Assembly (NCBI GenBank): GCA_030533445.1
Contig: CM060081.1
Span: forward strand, 795,815-859,814
Length of the DNA: 64,000 bases
Direction: 5' to 3'
Source: Cyprinodon diabolis
Taxonomy: Eukaryota; Chordata; Actinopteri; Cyprinodontiformes; Cyprinodontidae
Shown here: positions 10,882 through 21,934 of the stretch, piece after piece
Layout of the letters: the number at the start of each line of letters is the position of its first letter
Numbering within the stretch: position 1 is the first letter of the stretch
Translations under genes and position numbers: made by a program
Notes under the pieces: model-generated
Seen by the model: the letters and a program-made list of their open reading frames with translations, nothing else
Told to the model about the DNA's origin: nothing
Databases searched by the model: none

Positions 10882-11467
10882 ACATGTGTACGGAAAAGGA
10901 TTAGGGCCACTGAAAAAAAAAGTAAACTGATTTTTAATTTTTTTTTCAGTTTAACATGGGAAAAAAGTCAGAATTCTGACTTTAATCTCAGAATTCTGAC
11001 TTTTTTCTCAGAATTCTGAGATTAAAGTCAGAATTCTGACTTTTATCTCAGAATTCTGACTTTAATCTCAGAATTCTGACTTTAATCTCAGAATTCTGAC
11101 TTTAATCTCAGAATTCTGACTTTTTTCTCAGAATTCTGAGATTAAAGTCAGAATTCTGACTTTTATCTCAGAATTCTGACTTTTTTCTCAGAATTCTGAC
11201 TTTAATCTCAGAATTCTGAGATTAAAGTCAGAATTCTGACTTTTATCTCAGAATTCTGACTTTAATCTCAGAATTCTGACTGAATTCTGAAAATAAAAAA
11301 AGTAAGAATTCTGAGAAAAAAGTCAGAATTCTGAGATTAAAGTCAGAATTTTGAGATTAAAGTCAGAATACTGACTTTCTCCACATACTATACTGAAATA
11401 AAATAAAATAAAAATCAGTTAACTTTTTTTTTTTTCCAGTGGCCCTAATCCTCTTCCGTACATGTGT
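10882..11467. mobile_element. EcoRI-palindrome fold-back element, copy 2
   Basis: Termini TACGGAAAAGGATTAGGGCC (from 10889) and GGCCCTAATCCTCTTCCGTA (to 11460). The core has about 20 palindromic GAATTC units at 20-bp spacing with linkers TTTAAT, TTTTTT or TTTTAT. The flanking octamer acatgtgt is identical on both sides (10882-10889 and 11460-11467), the clearest target duplication of the family. About 570 bp, no coding capacity. Confidence 0.88.
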
Positions 11468-11469
11468 CA

Positions 11470-12905
11470 TGGTGGTAAAGGACAATTATTTACAGTAAGA
11501 CAAAAAGTATACAAAGTTTTTATATATTACTCTTTTTTGAATTCATCAAAAATACTTTTCTTAAATCCTTTTTTGAATTGCTGGATGCTTCTACATTGTT
11601 TAATGTTTTCAGGCAAGCTGTTCCAGAGCTTCACTCAGCTAATGATGAACTAAAGCTTCTTTCTGTTGTTCGAACAAACTTAGTTTTGAAATTTAATTTT
11701 CCTCTTAGATTATATATTTTCCATCTCTATCAGAAAACAATTGTTGTATGTGCGCAGAGTGTAAGTTATTTCTTGCTTTGTAAAGAATGTGAGCAGTTCT
11801 GAAATTAATCAAATCTACAAATTTGAAAATTCTTGATTCAAGGAATAAACAGTGAGTGTGATCTCTATAATGTTTGTTATTCGTATTGCTTCTTTTGCAT
11901 AATAATCAATGGTTGAATGTTTGTTTTGTTAGTGTGACCCCAATAATAGGTTAGATAGGGCTGAAACAATGAGCAGTATAATGTGTGTAAAGCTTGTTTG
12001 GTTAGAAGCTGCCGCGCTTTATTTATAACAGCCAAACATCTGGCCAGCTGTGACCGGACCTGCTCTATATGTCCCTTCCAACTCATTTTATTATCTAATA
12101 TAACACCTAAAAATGTAATTTCATCAACTAATTTTAACTCTACATCATCAATACTTAACTTTTTTTTTTTTATTTTTTTTTTATTTTTTTTTTTATTTAT
12201 TTATTTTTTATTATTATTATTTTTATTATTTTTTTATATTTTTGATTTTTTTCTTGAATAAAAAAAAATAATATATATATATATATAAAAAATAATAAAT
12301 AAATAAAAATATTTAAAAAAATAAATAAATAAAAAAAAATAAATAAAAAAATACTTAACTTTATTTCACTACTTTTTTTGATTTTTCCAAATATCATGAA
12401 CTTTGTTTTTTTCTAATTTAATGATAGTTTATTTATATCACATTTCATTTATTTTACTAGATGCAAATACATTTCTATCATCTGCAAATGATACAATTTT
12501 CATGTTTAAGATGTTGTTCAAGTCATTTGCATACGTTAAAAAACAAAATCGTTCCCAGCACCGAGCCTTGCGGTACCCCACTCTTTATTTCTAGTAAGTC
12601 TGATCTAATTTAATTTAATTGCACGAATTGCCTTCTGTGATCCATATAGCTTTTAATCCATGATTACACTATGCCTCTAATTTCATATCGCTCCATTTTT
12701 TTGAGGAGTAAGTTATGTTTAATGGTGTCAAACGCTTTACTAAAATCCAAAAATACTCCATTTGCACATTTCTTATTATCCACATATTCTGTAATTTCTT
12801 CTACCAAATCAAGGACAGCTAATAGTCCCGTCTCTACCCGGAGAACGTGGTTTTCTACCGTTTTTTCTACGGTTTACACGATCAAAAGCCTTAGTAGCGT
12901 CTAAC
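11470..12905 (-). pseudogene. Degraded jockey/CR1-group LINE remnant
   Basis: Several minus-strand scraps share LINE character. At 12086-11877 the translation MSWKGHIEQVRSQLARCLAV followed by ALHTLYCSLFQPYLTYYWG matches the C-terminal region of CR1/L2-like reverse transcriptases. At about 12545-12590 the complement encodes a [14 protein letters not shown] block. At 12700-12800 there is a LLDFSKAFDT-like block. The frame is broken by many stops and indels, and an AT-rich fold-back insertion sits inside it (12163-12350). The last bases (about 12870-12905) match 5470-5505. This is an old, non-functional copy. Confidence 0.65.
12151..12362. mobile_element. AT-only fold-back insertion with 12-bp direct repeats
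   Basis: The direct repeat atacttaacttt occurs at 12151-12162 and 12351-12362. Between them lie 188 bp made almost only of A and T: a T-rich arm, a short (AT)n centre near 12274-12286 and an A-rich arm, together a long imperfect hairpin. The flanking LINE sequence reads smoothly if one direct repeat and the insert are removed. No known family is recognised. Confidence 0.6.
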
Positions 12906-13600
12906 AATGGATCTAGAGTAGCAGCAGCTATAGGGCATCTGAGGCAGGAACCTCTGAAGAAAGGAAACGCAGGTTAGTGACCATGTAAATCTGCCAGAGG
13001 AAGATTATGAATGTGAGTCACTAACCTGGTTTAATAGTCCCATCTGTACCCGGAAAAAGTGGTTGAATAAAGACGGTGTGCTGCCAACAAGACACGGCAG
13101 GTGCAGCTCATAGAGTCCCGGATGCTGGAGCCTTGGAGGATGGAGAACCAGCAGGAGATCAGATCCGGACAGATGAAGGAAGGCTGGATAATCCAGGGGG
13201 TGAAGCCAAAGCCGGTTACAAGGAGGTGCTCAGGATTCAGAACCAAGAGACCAAAAGTCTGAAGAGGATTGGAAGTAACATCCAGGTCGGTGACAGGAAG
13301 TAGCTTAAAGTTCATTAAACAGGGAGAATCCAGCAGGAGTCCATAAACAGGTCAGGCAAACCAATCAGATGGGAGCAGGCAGGCTAGGTGGTTGAGAGGA
13401 AGAACAGGAAATCAGAAGCACTAAGTTAACGCTGGATACACTCTCCCCACTGGCTCAAGAGGCCCTGATTACTTGTTAGGTGGCTGGTTAAATAAAACCA
13501 GAAGCATGTGGATCAGATGAACAGTAACAAGAAGGAGTTAGGCAGGTGAATAAAATGAGTAGTTAAGGCAGTCATCAACGCCAAGACCATGACGGTTGGT
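12906..13600 (-). repeat. LTR-like repeat, antisense, uninterrupted copy
   Basis: Starts ATGGATCTAGAGTAGCAGCA, continues through GGAACCTCTGAAGAAAGG and ACTAACCTGGTTTAATAG, then GGTGTGCTGCCAACAAGACA. The complement of 27600-28290 contains the same order of blocks (bases around 28060-28215), so both belong to one family. The first 130 bp also equal the sequence that flanks the L2 LINE at 6701-6717 and 10626-10741, making this the paralogous empty site. Exact outer limits are uncertain. Confidence 0.65.
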
Positions 13601-13689
13601 ATTTTCGCTGGCAGGTTTGCAGAAATAACCAAATGAGAAGAAGTTAAAATAACAAAACCAAGCAGTTTGAGATCCCGCCTCGCCTGCAG

Positions 13690-15280
13690 CTCACATTCAT
13701 TAAACCTGCAGCTCGGTCTAAAAATATTAATTGGATTAATCGTGATTAATTGATTATTGAAATAATCCACAACTAATTTAGTAATCAGCGAGAGTGGTCA
13801 TACTCGACTTTTTTTCCCCCTTTGCTTTCTCGAGATGATGACATAACTATCTTGTTATCACAGTTGAACCATTAATTGTTTTCTCAAGATAATAAGATAA
13901 TTATCTTGAGTTATTGATTTCTTGAGATAACGAGATGATTAACCTGTATGAGTAATGAACGAGGCCAACAGCCCGTTATGCCTGCGGTAACCATAGTGTG
14001 CAGTCGGGGGTACCTCTTGTACGCAAATTTTACATTTTTCTAGGGATGCACGATATTGGGATTTTGGCCGATATCCGATATGCCGATATTTTAAAACTCA
14101 TGTAGCCGATAACCGATATCGATACCGATGTTAAAGCTGGACAAAAATAAGTAGTCATTGAAAATAGCAGTTTTGTTATCAATTTCTGACACTTTGAAAA
14201 ATAATATACTCAAATATATTTTCATATGCTGATATCAAATAGATTTTAAAAACGCGGTTTTTTCTTTCAAAATCTCGTGAAATTTCATCATTCTGTTACA
14301 AACTCTGGTGATATTTTGCAAATTCTTGTGAGATTTTGTTAGTAAAATAGATCGATACCGCGTCAATATTTCAACATATAAAAATATGGCAAAATATTGT
14401 GAATTTTGGGGGGATTTCGTAGCATAACGATGACATATAGCAATATTTCATTAGTAAAAGAGATTGATATGGTGTTTTTAAATGGCAATATATCAGCATA
14501 TGAAGATATTGGGATATTTTAATGTATCAATATTTTTTCGCTCGTCTTTAGAAGTTTTTAAGTCTGTAAAAAAGAAGTTTTTGAGGAAGAAGAAGAAGTC
14601 GTATTATTATTTTTTTTTTAGATTTTAGAAACTCAGAAGCTGTTCAAATATCGGGTTAAATATCGGTGGGGGGGCCGATGTCCGATATTCAGTTTTAAGG
14701 CCGATACCGATAGGGGGCCGATTATATCGTGCATCCCTACATTTTTCAGTTTCTGATTTCTTTACATTGATTGTTAGGTAGTGGTGGATAATTGGATTGC
14801 GTGGGTTACCGTAGAAACAGCTCTGCTTTTTTAATGAAAAACTTTAATCTGGACTCATTTTGCGGGTTAATGCATCTTATACCTGTTACAGGCGTAACAC
14901 CAGATGCTAATTGCTTATGAATAGGAAGTGGAAGCAAATCATCAAACTTATACATATAAATCCTCTCCTCTGTTGTGATATTGAAGGATGTAATCAGTTT
15001 TAACAAACACCAATCATCTCGTTGTGATGAGAAAACGGCTTTTGTTATGTTAAAATAATGAGAAAACCACAGTGTAAAAAGTATCTGAGGGACACGACCG
15101 CTCTGGGCTTCCGTAATCCAGAACTCCTCAAGAGGAAAAGTTTAACTTTGTTTAATTTAGTAAAAGTATTCTTTAAAAACCTTTTGCTATCCAATTATTA
15201 ATCGAATAATTGAAAATATAACCGAAAGATTAATTGATTTAATTAATTTGCAAAATTATCATTAGTTGCAGCCCTACCTG
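13690..15280. mobile_element. Probable hAT-like element with eroded ends
   Basis: The right end carries the complement of GTAGGGCTGCAACTAATGAT (about 15257-15276), followed inwards by TTAATTAATC-type blocks, a pattern common at hAT non-autonomous termini. The left part around 13717-13790 has related TTAATCGTGATTAATTGATT blocks, but its outer terminus is not recognisable. The 14041-14739 element is nested inside. No transposase frame is visible. Confidence 0.4.
14033..14747. mobile_element. hAT-type non-autonomous element, full copy
   Basis: The element spans 14041-14739 with termini TAGGGATGCACGATAT and ATATCGTGCATCCCTA. The octamer catttttc is repeated exactly at 14033-14040 and 14740-14747, the 8-bp target duplication of hAT transposons. 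Subterminal blocks of CCGATATC type (GCCGATATCCGATATGCCGA near 14067-14090; GGCCGATACCGATAGGGGGC near 14699-14719) are probable transposase-binding repeats. No open frame. An inverted partial copy lies at 15531-15824 and an isolated terminus at 35713-35752. Confidence 0.85.
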
Positions 15281-15530
15281 CAGCACCTCTTTACTTCCAT
15301 CCACTGTGATCATGAGGACCGAAACAAAAAATGGCTCCAACACCTTACTTATGTAAAGATCCAGACAGAAGACCCAAATTTTCAGCCAGAACAGAGGATA
15401 AGGACTCAAACAGTTGATTAAAAACTCAGGACTTCAGGAGCACATCCACCAATGAGCAGGGATAACATATCAGAGTCCTGCTCTGTTCAAGCTTTGTTGC
15501 CTTAAAGTGTCTCAAAACTATATTTTTTTT

Positions 15531-15824
15531 TTTCTGAATATCGGACATCGGCCACCCCACCAATATTTAACCCGATATTTGATCAGTTTCTGAGTTTCTA
15601 AATTCTAAAAAAAAATAAAAAATACTACTTCTTCTTCATCCTCAAAAACTTCTTTTTTACAGACTTAAAAATTTCTAAAGACGAGGGGAAAAATATTGAT
15701 ACATTAAAATATCCCAATATCTTCATATGCTGATATATTGCCATTTAAAAACCCCATATCAATCTCTTTTACTAATGAAATATTGCTATATGTCATCGTT
15801 ATGCTATGAAATCCCAAATACAAA
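15531..15824 (-). mobile_element. hAT-type element, inverted partial copy at the satellite edge
   Basis: The sequence from ATATCGGACATCGGCC to GTTATGCTATGAAATCCC is the reverse complement of about 14410-14690 of the full copy. It stops abruptly where the 20-bp satellite begins. The missing half is not found on the other side of the array. Confidence 0.8.
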
Positions 15825-18330
15825 ACCTGCAACACAAATACAAATGCTGCAACACACATACAAAACCTGCAACACAAATAAAAAAGCTGCAACACAAATA
15901 CAAAACCTCCAACACAAATACAAAAGCTGCAACACAAATACCAAACCTGCAACACAAATACAAAACCTCCAACACAAATACCAAACCTGCAACACAAATA
16001 CAAAACCTCCAACATAAATACAAAAGCTGCAACACAAATACCAAACCTGCAACACAAATACAAAACCTCCAACACAAATACCAAACCTGCAACACAAATA
16101 CAAAACCTCCAACACAAATACCAAACCTGCAACACAAATACAAAACCTCCAACACAAATACAAAACCTGCAACACAAATAAAAAAGCTGCAACACAAATA
16201 CAAAAGCTGCAACACAAATACCAAACCTGCAACACAAATACAAAACCTCCAACACAAATACCAAACCTCCAACACAAATACCAAACCTCCAACACAAATA
16301 CAAAACCTCCAACACAAATACCAAACCTGCAACACAAATACAAAAGCTGCAACACAAATACAAAACCTCCAACACAAATACAAAACCTCTAACACAAATA
16401 CAAAACCTGCAACACAAATACAAAACCTGCAACACAAATACAAAACCTGCAACACAAATACAAAAGCTGCAACACAAATACAAAACCTGCAACACAAATA
16501 CAAAACCTGCAACACAAATACAAAACCTCCAACACAAATACAAAACCTGCAACACAAATACAAAACCTGCAACACAAATACAAAAGCTGCAACACAAATA
16601 CAAAACCTGCAACACAAATACAAAACCTGCAACACAAATACAAAACCTGCAACACAAATACAAAACCTCCAACACAAATACAAAACCTGCAACACAAATA
16701 CAAAACCTGCAACACAAATACAAAACCTCCAACACAAATACAAAACCTGCAACACAAATACAAAACCTGCAACACAAATACAAAAGCTGCAACACAAATA
16801 CCAAACCTCCAACACAAATACAAAACCTCCAACACAAATACAAAACCTGCAACACAAATACAAAACCTGCAACACAAATACAAAACCTCCAACACAAATA
16901 CAAAACCTGCAACACAAATACAAAAGCTGCAACACAAATACAAAAGCTGCAACACAAATACAAAAGCTGCAACACAAATACAAAACCTCCAACACAAATA
17001 CAAAACCTGCAACACAAATACAAAACCTCCAACACAAATACAAAACCTCCAACACAAATACAAAACCTGCAACACAAATACAAAACCTGCAACACAAATA
17101 CAAAAGCTGCAACACAAATACAAAACCTGCAACACAAATACAAAACCTGCAACACAAATACAAAAGCTGCAACACAAATACAAAAGCTGCAACACAAATA
17201 CAAAAGCTGCAACACAAATACAAAACCTGCAACACAAATACAAAACCTGCAACACAAATACAAAAACTGCAACACAAATACAAAACCTCCAACACAAATA
17301 TAAAAGCTGCAACACAAATACAAAACCTGCAACACAAATACAAAACCTGCAACACAAATACAAAACCTGCAACACAAATACAAAAGCTGCAACACAAATA
17401 CAAAACCTGCAACACAAATACAAAAGCTGCAACACAAATACAAAACCTCCAACACAAATATAAAAGCTGCAACACAAATACAAAAGCTGCAACACAAATA
17501 CAAAACCTCCAACACAAATACAAAACCTGCAACACAAATACAAAACCTCCAACACAAATACAAAACCTCCAACACAAATATAAAAGCTGCAACACAAATA
17601 CAAAAGCTGCAACACAAATACAAAACCTCCAACACAAATACAAAAGCTGCAACACAAATACAAAACCTCCAACACAAATATAAAAGCTGCAACACAAATA
17701 CAAAAGCTGCAACACAAATACAAAACCTCCAACACAAATACAAAACCTCCAACACAAATATAAAAGCTGCAACACAAATACAAAAGCTGCAACACAAATA
17801 CAAAACCTGCAACACAAATACAAAAGCTGCAACACAAATACAAAACCTCCAACACAAATATAAAAGCTGCAACACAAATACAAAAGCTGCAACACAAATA
17901 CAAAACCTCCAACACAAATATAAAAGCTGCAACACAAATACAAAAGCTGCAACACAAATACAAAACCTCCAACACAAATATAAAAGCTGCAACACAAATA
18001 CAAAACCTGCAACACAAATACAAAACCTCCAACACAAATACAAAACCTCCAACACAAATACAAAACCTGCAACACAAATACAAAACCTGCAACACAAATA
18101 CAAAAGCTGCAACACAAATACAAAACCTCCAACACAAATATAAAAGCTGCAACACAAATACAAAACCTCCAACACAAATACAAAACCTCCAACACAAATA
18201 CAAAACCTGCAACACAAATACAAAACCTGCAACACAAATACAAAAGCTGCAACACAAATACAAAACCTGCAACACAAATACAAAAGCTGCAACACAAATA
18301 CAAAACCTCCAACACAAATATAAAAGCCAC
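15825..18330 (+). repeat. 20-bp satellite array, about 125 units
   Basis: Head-to-tail repeats of CAAAACCTGCAACACAAATA with almost no length variation. Variants differ at a few positions: gctgc, cctcc, ccaaacc, taaaag. Because 20 is not a multiple of 3 and the unit contains no stop on the minus strand, all three minus frames stay open for more than 650 codons. The cysteine- and valine-rich YLCCRFCICVAGFVFVLQ translations are therefore artefacts. The ccaaacc variant occurs only at about 15940-16820 and taaaag only from 17300 on, showing regional amplification. Confidence 0.95.
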
Positions 18331-18954
18331 AACAGAAAAATGAAAACCACAACGGAATGGCCTCAAAGAAGATATAAAACTACAACAATAGTTAGGCACC
18401 CGCTGGTCGTCTTACACATAGACATTACATACGTAGACCCCTTATTGGACACTGGCCAACGTGCCTTGAGGACGCCCATCTCGGATCAAACCACAGTTCA
18501 GACAGCTGCAGTCAGAATGAATAGGAGGCTCCTTAGATCTCATTTTATTCACATGAAAGATGAGCCAGAGATAATATAACAATAATCTATTACATGTCAC
18601 AACCTTTAAAAGACCAAAAGTAAATTCTAAAATGACCTTTAAGTTAGATTACACATATTCAGATTAAAAAACTATTTAAACTGAACTCAAACTGGATGAA
18701 ATACATGCAAAGTTATATATTTTGCAATTGAATATTAATATGATAAACACAAAGTTAGTGTTAATATATTATAAGATTATGTTTGACAAATATATGTTTA
18801 TAAAGTATATTATAAATAAAATATTCAGTGTTTTTAAAGATAGCTCTTTGATAATGAGTATTATGAGCTATGGAGGAAATTTAGTTGTATTGTGATTTAC
18901 AAAAGAGAGTAAAGTTGTTATTTTGTTTTTAAATTCATTTTATGTTAACTTTTA
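18331..18954. other. Spacer between inverted satellite arrays
   Basis: AT-rich DNA, unassigned. Its left edge carries a few decayed satellite-like motifs (AAAGCCACAACAGAAAAATG). The segment separates the main array from the small inverted one. Confidence 0.5.
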
Positions 18955-19155
18955 TGTTTTTATGTATTTGTGTTGCAGCTTTTATATTTGTGTTGCAGCT
19001 TTTGTATTTGTGTTGCGGCTTTTGTAATCGTGTTGCGGCTTTTGTCTTTATGTTGCAGCTTTTGTATTTACGTTTCAGCTTTTGTATTAGTGTTGCGGCT
19101 TTTGTATTTGTGTTGCAGCTTTTGTGTTTATGTTTCAGCTTTTGTATTAGTGTTG
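18955..19155 (-). repeat. 20-bp satellite, small inverted array
   Basis: About ten diverged units of TATTTGTGTTGCAGCTTTTG, the reverse complement of the gctgc variant of the main array. Units vary more than in the main array (attagtgttgcggc, tttatgttgcagc, tacgtttcagc), consistent with an older block that has not been homogenised. Confidence 0.9.
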
Positions 19156-19164
19156 ATACCTCTG

Positions 19165-19396
19165 GGCCACCGTAGGTGAGTGGTGGCCTGGTGGATAGAG
19201 CAATGCTCTTGTGCTCTGAGAAGGATGCAAGTACACGGTTCGATCCCCACTGCCTCCACTCTGGGTCCCTGAGCAAGACCCTTAACCCTATTCTGCTGTC
19301 CAGGCGCTGTACAATGGCAGCCCTCTGCTCCCCAAGGGGAGGGGTTAAATGCACAGAAATAATTTCTCCTTTGTGACACTAATAAAGTTCAATTAT
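19165..19396 (+). mobile_element. tRNA-derived SINE
   Basis: The head holds an RNA polymerase III promoter: an A-box-like GTGGCCTGGTGGATAGAGCA (19183-19202) and a perfect B box GGTTCGATCCC (19237-19247), about 42 bp apart. The body continues CCCTGAGCAAGACCCTTAACCC and CCCCAAGGGGAGGGG to an AT-rich tail (AATAAAGTTCAATTATAAAA). It is not a functional tRNA gene, since there is no matching acceptor stem or anticodon arm. A truncated relative lies at 38951-39100. Confidence 0.8.
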
Positions 19397-19399
19397 AAA

Positions 19400-19560
19400 A
19401 TGATCTGCAGTAGAAACTGACACACCCTTTGCCAGCTGAAGCCCAGAGCATCACAGAGCCTCCTCCATGTTTCACAGTAGGCACAACCTTTTTATTTATA
19501 TTCTTTTGTCTGTGAAAATAGACCTTTGCACAAATTTCCATTTTGTTTTCCCAGAAATGT
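19400..19560. mobile_element. Degraded DNA-transposon fragment
   Basis: Contains GAGCCTCCTCCATGTTTCAC, the complement of a block seen in many fish DNA transposons. A related sense-strand block (GTGAAACATGGTGGTGGCAG) is at 21945-21970. No ends or frame are recognisable. Confidence 0.35.
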
Positions 19561-20918
19561 TTTTGTTTGTCAAAAGGTAGTTTAGCAAATTCCAGTTTGG
19601 CTTTTTTAGGATTTGTTTACAACAATGGTGTTATGTTCACTTTGGCTTCATTTACGTCCTTTTACTCACATGATTTAATATTGGATATATATATATATTT
19701 TTTTTTATTTAAATGTTTTTATATATATTTATAATAGATTTTTATGGCTTTGTATGTGTGTTATGATAGATTTTTTTGTCAATTCCAGCTTTTATAAAAT
19801 GAATGTTTCAGAAATGAACCAATGACTATGTGACTGACTCAGAAGATTAAACACTGCAGCTTTTAATCATTTTAGGAAGAAGAAGAAGAATCTCTCTCAC
19901 AATAGGCAATCTTAAAATAGTGTCAGTGGGCTCCTCTTTACCAAATATAGGTTATCCAAACACTCCAGCTCTCTCCCTTTCTCCCCGGGTTGTACCATTG
20001 CAGGCAGAGATTCAACGTCTACATGTGCGATGTGAGCTGGAGATGAATACTTCATCTCTGACCCATTTTACTGGCGATATCTGAGGCTCGGTGATCGCTC
20101 CTGGTACAGTCTCTCTCCCCATCTCCTCTAGCCCGGATTCTGCGCTCCTCTCCTCTCCACTCCTCTCTGCTCCTCTCCTTTACTCTTCCTCTCTCCATCT
20201 CTCCGTCCGAAGGCAGAGAGGAGGGAGGAATAGAGCGAGCTTCTGCTGTGGAAAAAGGGACGGAAACGGAAAAAGTAAGTAGCTCCAGAGGGATAGTAAA
20301 TGGAAATGTTGTCGCTCTGTCTGATAAGGCTCAGTTGTTCTTTGTGTTTAGATCTGCTATAGTCAGTAAACTTAGTGCCTTAGACTGACGTCATGGGAAA
20401 CTATGGTCTGCAAACATTCAAACTATTTGAAAAGATCACAGATGTGGGTTTGTTTAAGCTTAAGAAAGGATGCACTGAACTATCAAACCATTTTGGAATC
20501 ATATTATTATCCGAAAGTTTTCATGCTCCAAGGTTCACAAATAAAAAAATACAACAAAAATATTAACAAAAATCATTAACTTCGAAACCGCTCCATTGAA
20601 AAGTCATGTCACTAGTGAATAGACTATCAGTGTAACACTGTTCATTCAGGCAGAAATCAAAGTTATGGTCATAAAAATGTTGAACAACTGCAAGTCAAAA
20701 ATGCGGTTATATGTCAACACTAACAAGACGGTTTAAGAAATCCTTAATTGGAACCCGAAATGATCACGGTGTCTTTGGAGGAGCTGCAGAGAGCCACCCA
20801 TTAGCTGACAGGACACAAATTATTTAAACAGATCTGATCAAACAACACAAGATGCTGCTGGTTGGGTTTACTAGGAAAATTGTTACTAAAGTAGAAGCCA
20901 TTAAGAAATACCTCACTT
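19561..20918. other. Unassigned DNA with a pyrimidine-rich block
   Basis: No known element. The interval 20090-20275 has a CT-rich tract (CTCCTCTCCTCTCCACTCCT), then purine-rich sequence ending AAAAAGTAAGTAG, which contains a consensus-like splice donor. This could be a non-coding first exon, but no downstream exon, start codon context or TATA box supports it. Confidence 0.3.
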
Positions 20919-21920
20919 TCCTTGATGGGTCCTTGGTTGGTCCTTGGCTGGTCCTTGGCTGGTCCTTGGCTAGTCCTTGGCTGGACCTTGGCTAGTCCTT
21001 CACTAGTCCTTGGCTGGACCTTGGCTGGTCCTTGGCTGGACCTTGGCTGGCCCTTGGCTGGCCCTTGGCTGGTCCTTGGCTGGTCCTTGGCTAGTCCTTG
21101 GCTGGTCCTTGGCTAGTCCTTGGCTGGTCCTTGGCTGGTCCTTGGCTGGCCCTTGGCCGGTCCTTGGCCGATCCTTGGCTGATCCTTGGCTGGCCCTTGG
21201 CTGGTCCTTGGCTGGCCCTTGGCTGGTTCCTGGCTGGTCCTTGGCTGGTCCTTGGCTGGTTCCTGGCTGGTTCTTGGCTGGTCCTTGGCTGGTCCTTCGC
21301 TAGTCCTTGGCTGGTCCTTGGCTTGTCATTGGCTGGTCCTTGGCTGGTCCTTCGCTAGTCCTTGGCTGGTCCTTGGCTTGTCATTGGCTGGTCCTTGGCT
21401 GGTCCTTCGCTAGTCCTTAGCTGGCCCTTGGCTGGTCCTTGGCTAGCCCTTGGCTGGTCCTTCGCTAGTCCTAGACTGGTCCTTGGCTGGTCCTTGGCTG
21501 GCCCTTGGCTGGTCCTTGGCTAGTCCTTGGCTGGTCTTTGGTTAGTCCTTCGCTATTCCTTGGCTGGTCCTTGGCTGGTCCTTGGCTGGCCCTTGGCCGA
21601 TCCTTGGCTGGTCCTTGGCTGGCCCTTGGCTGGTCCTTGGCTGATCCTTGGCTGGTCTTTGGCTGGTCCTTGGCTGGTCCTTGGCTAGTCCTTGGCTGGT
21701 CCCTTAAAATTCCTTTTTAAGCATCATAACTTTGTACTAAAATATTCTTTCTGTCTAAAGAGAAGCGCCATCTCCTGGTCAGACTCTGTAATTTGGTGCA
21801 AGGGTGGAGTCAGAGTAAACAAAATGCACACCCAGGAAAAGGCCAGTGGCTGGAAGTTAAAGGGGATTTGGCTGGGAGTCGCAGGGAAGTGGGCGGCCAT
21901 TTTGGCCGGCTGCTAATGTA
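20905..21920 (+). repeat. 11-bp VNTR family, array 1 with flanks
   Basis: Tandem units of CCTTGGCTGGT fill about 20919-21705 (roughly 70 units). Variants include gctagt, gctgat, gccggt and cgctagt. The left flank CCTCACTTTCCTTGATGG and the right flank TTTTTAAGCATCATAACTTT then TACTAAAATATTCTTTCTGT are shared with array 2. The right flank also matches the inverted array 3. The array is therefore an internal part of a dispersed repeat. Glycine/tryptophan/leucine-rich open frames in all three forward frames are artefacts. Confidence 0.92.
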
Positions 21921-21934
21921 GTACTTCTCATCAT

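Noticed and set aside
15825..18330. CRISPR-like array
   Set aside because: Units are directly adjacent, with no unique spacers, no leader and no cas genes, in a eukaryotic genome.
15704..18399. Cysteine/valine-rich open frames of up to 880 codons on the minus strand and a 625-codon frame on the plus strand
   Set aside because: They are translations of a 20-bp satellite that lacks stops. All three minus frames are open at once, and the period is not a multiple of three.
19183..19250. tRNA gene
   Set aside because: A and B boxes are present, but there is no acceptor-stem pairing or anticodon arm, and a SINE body follows.
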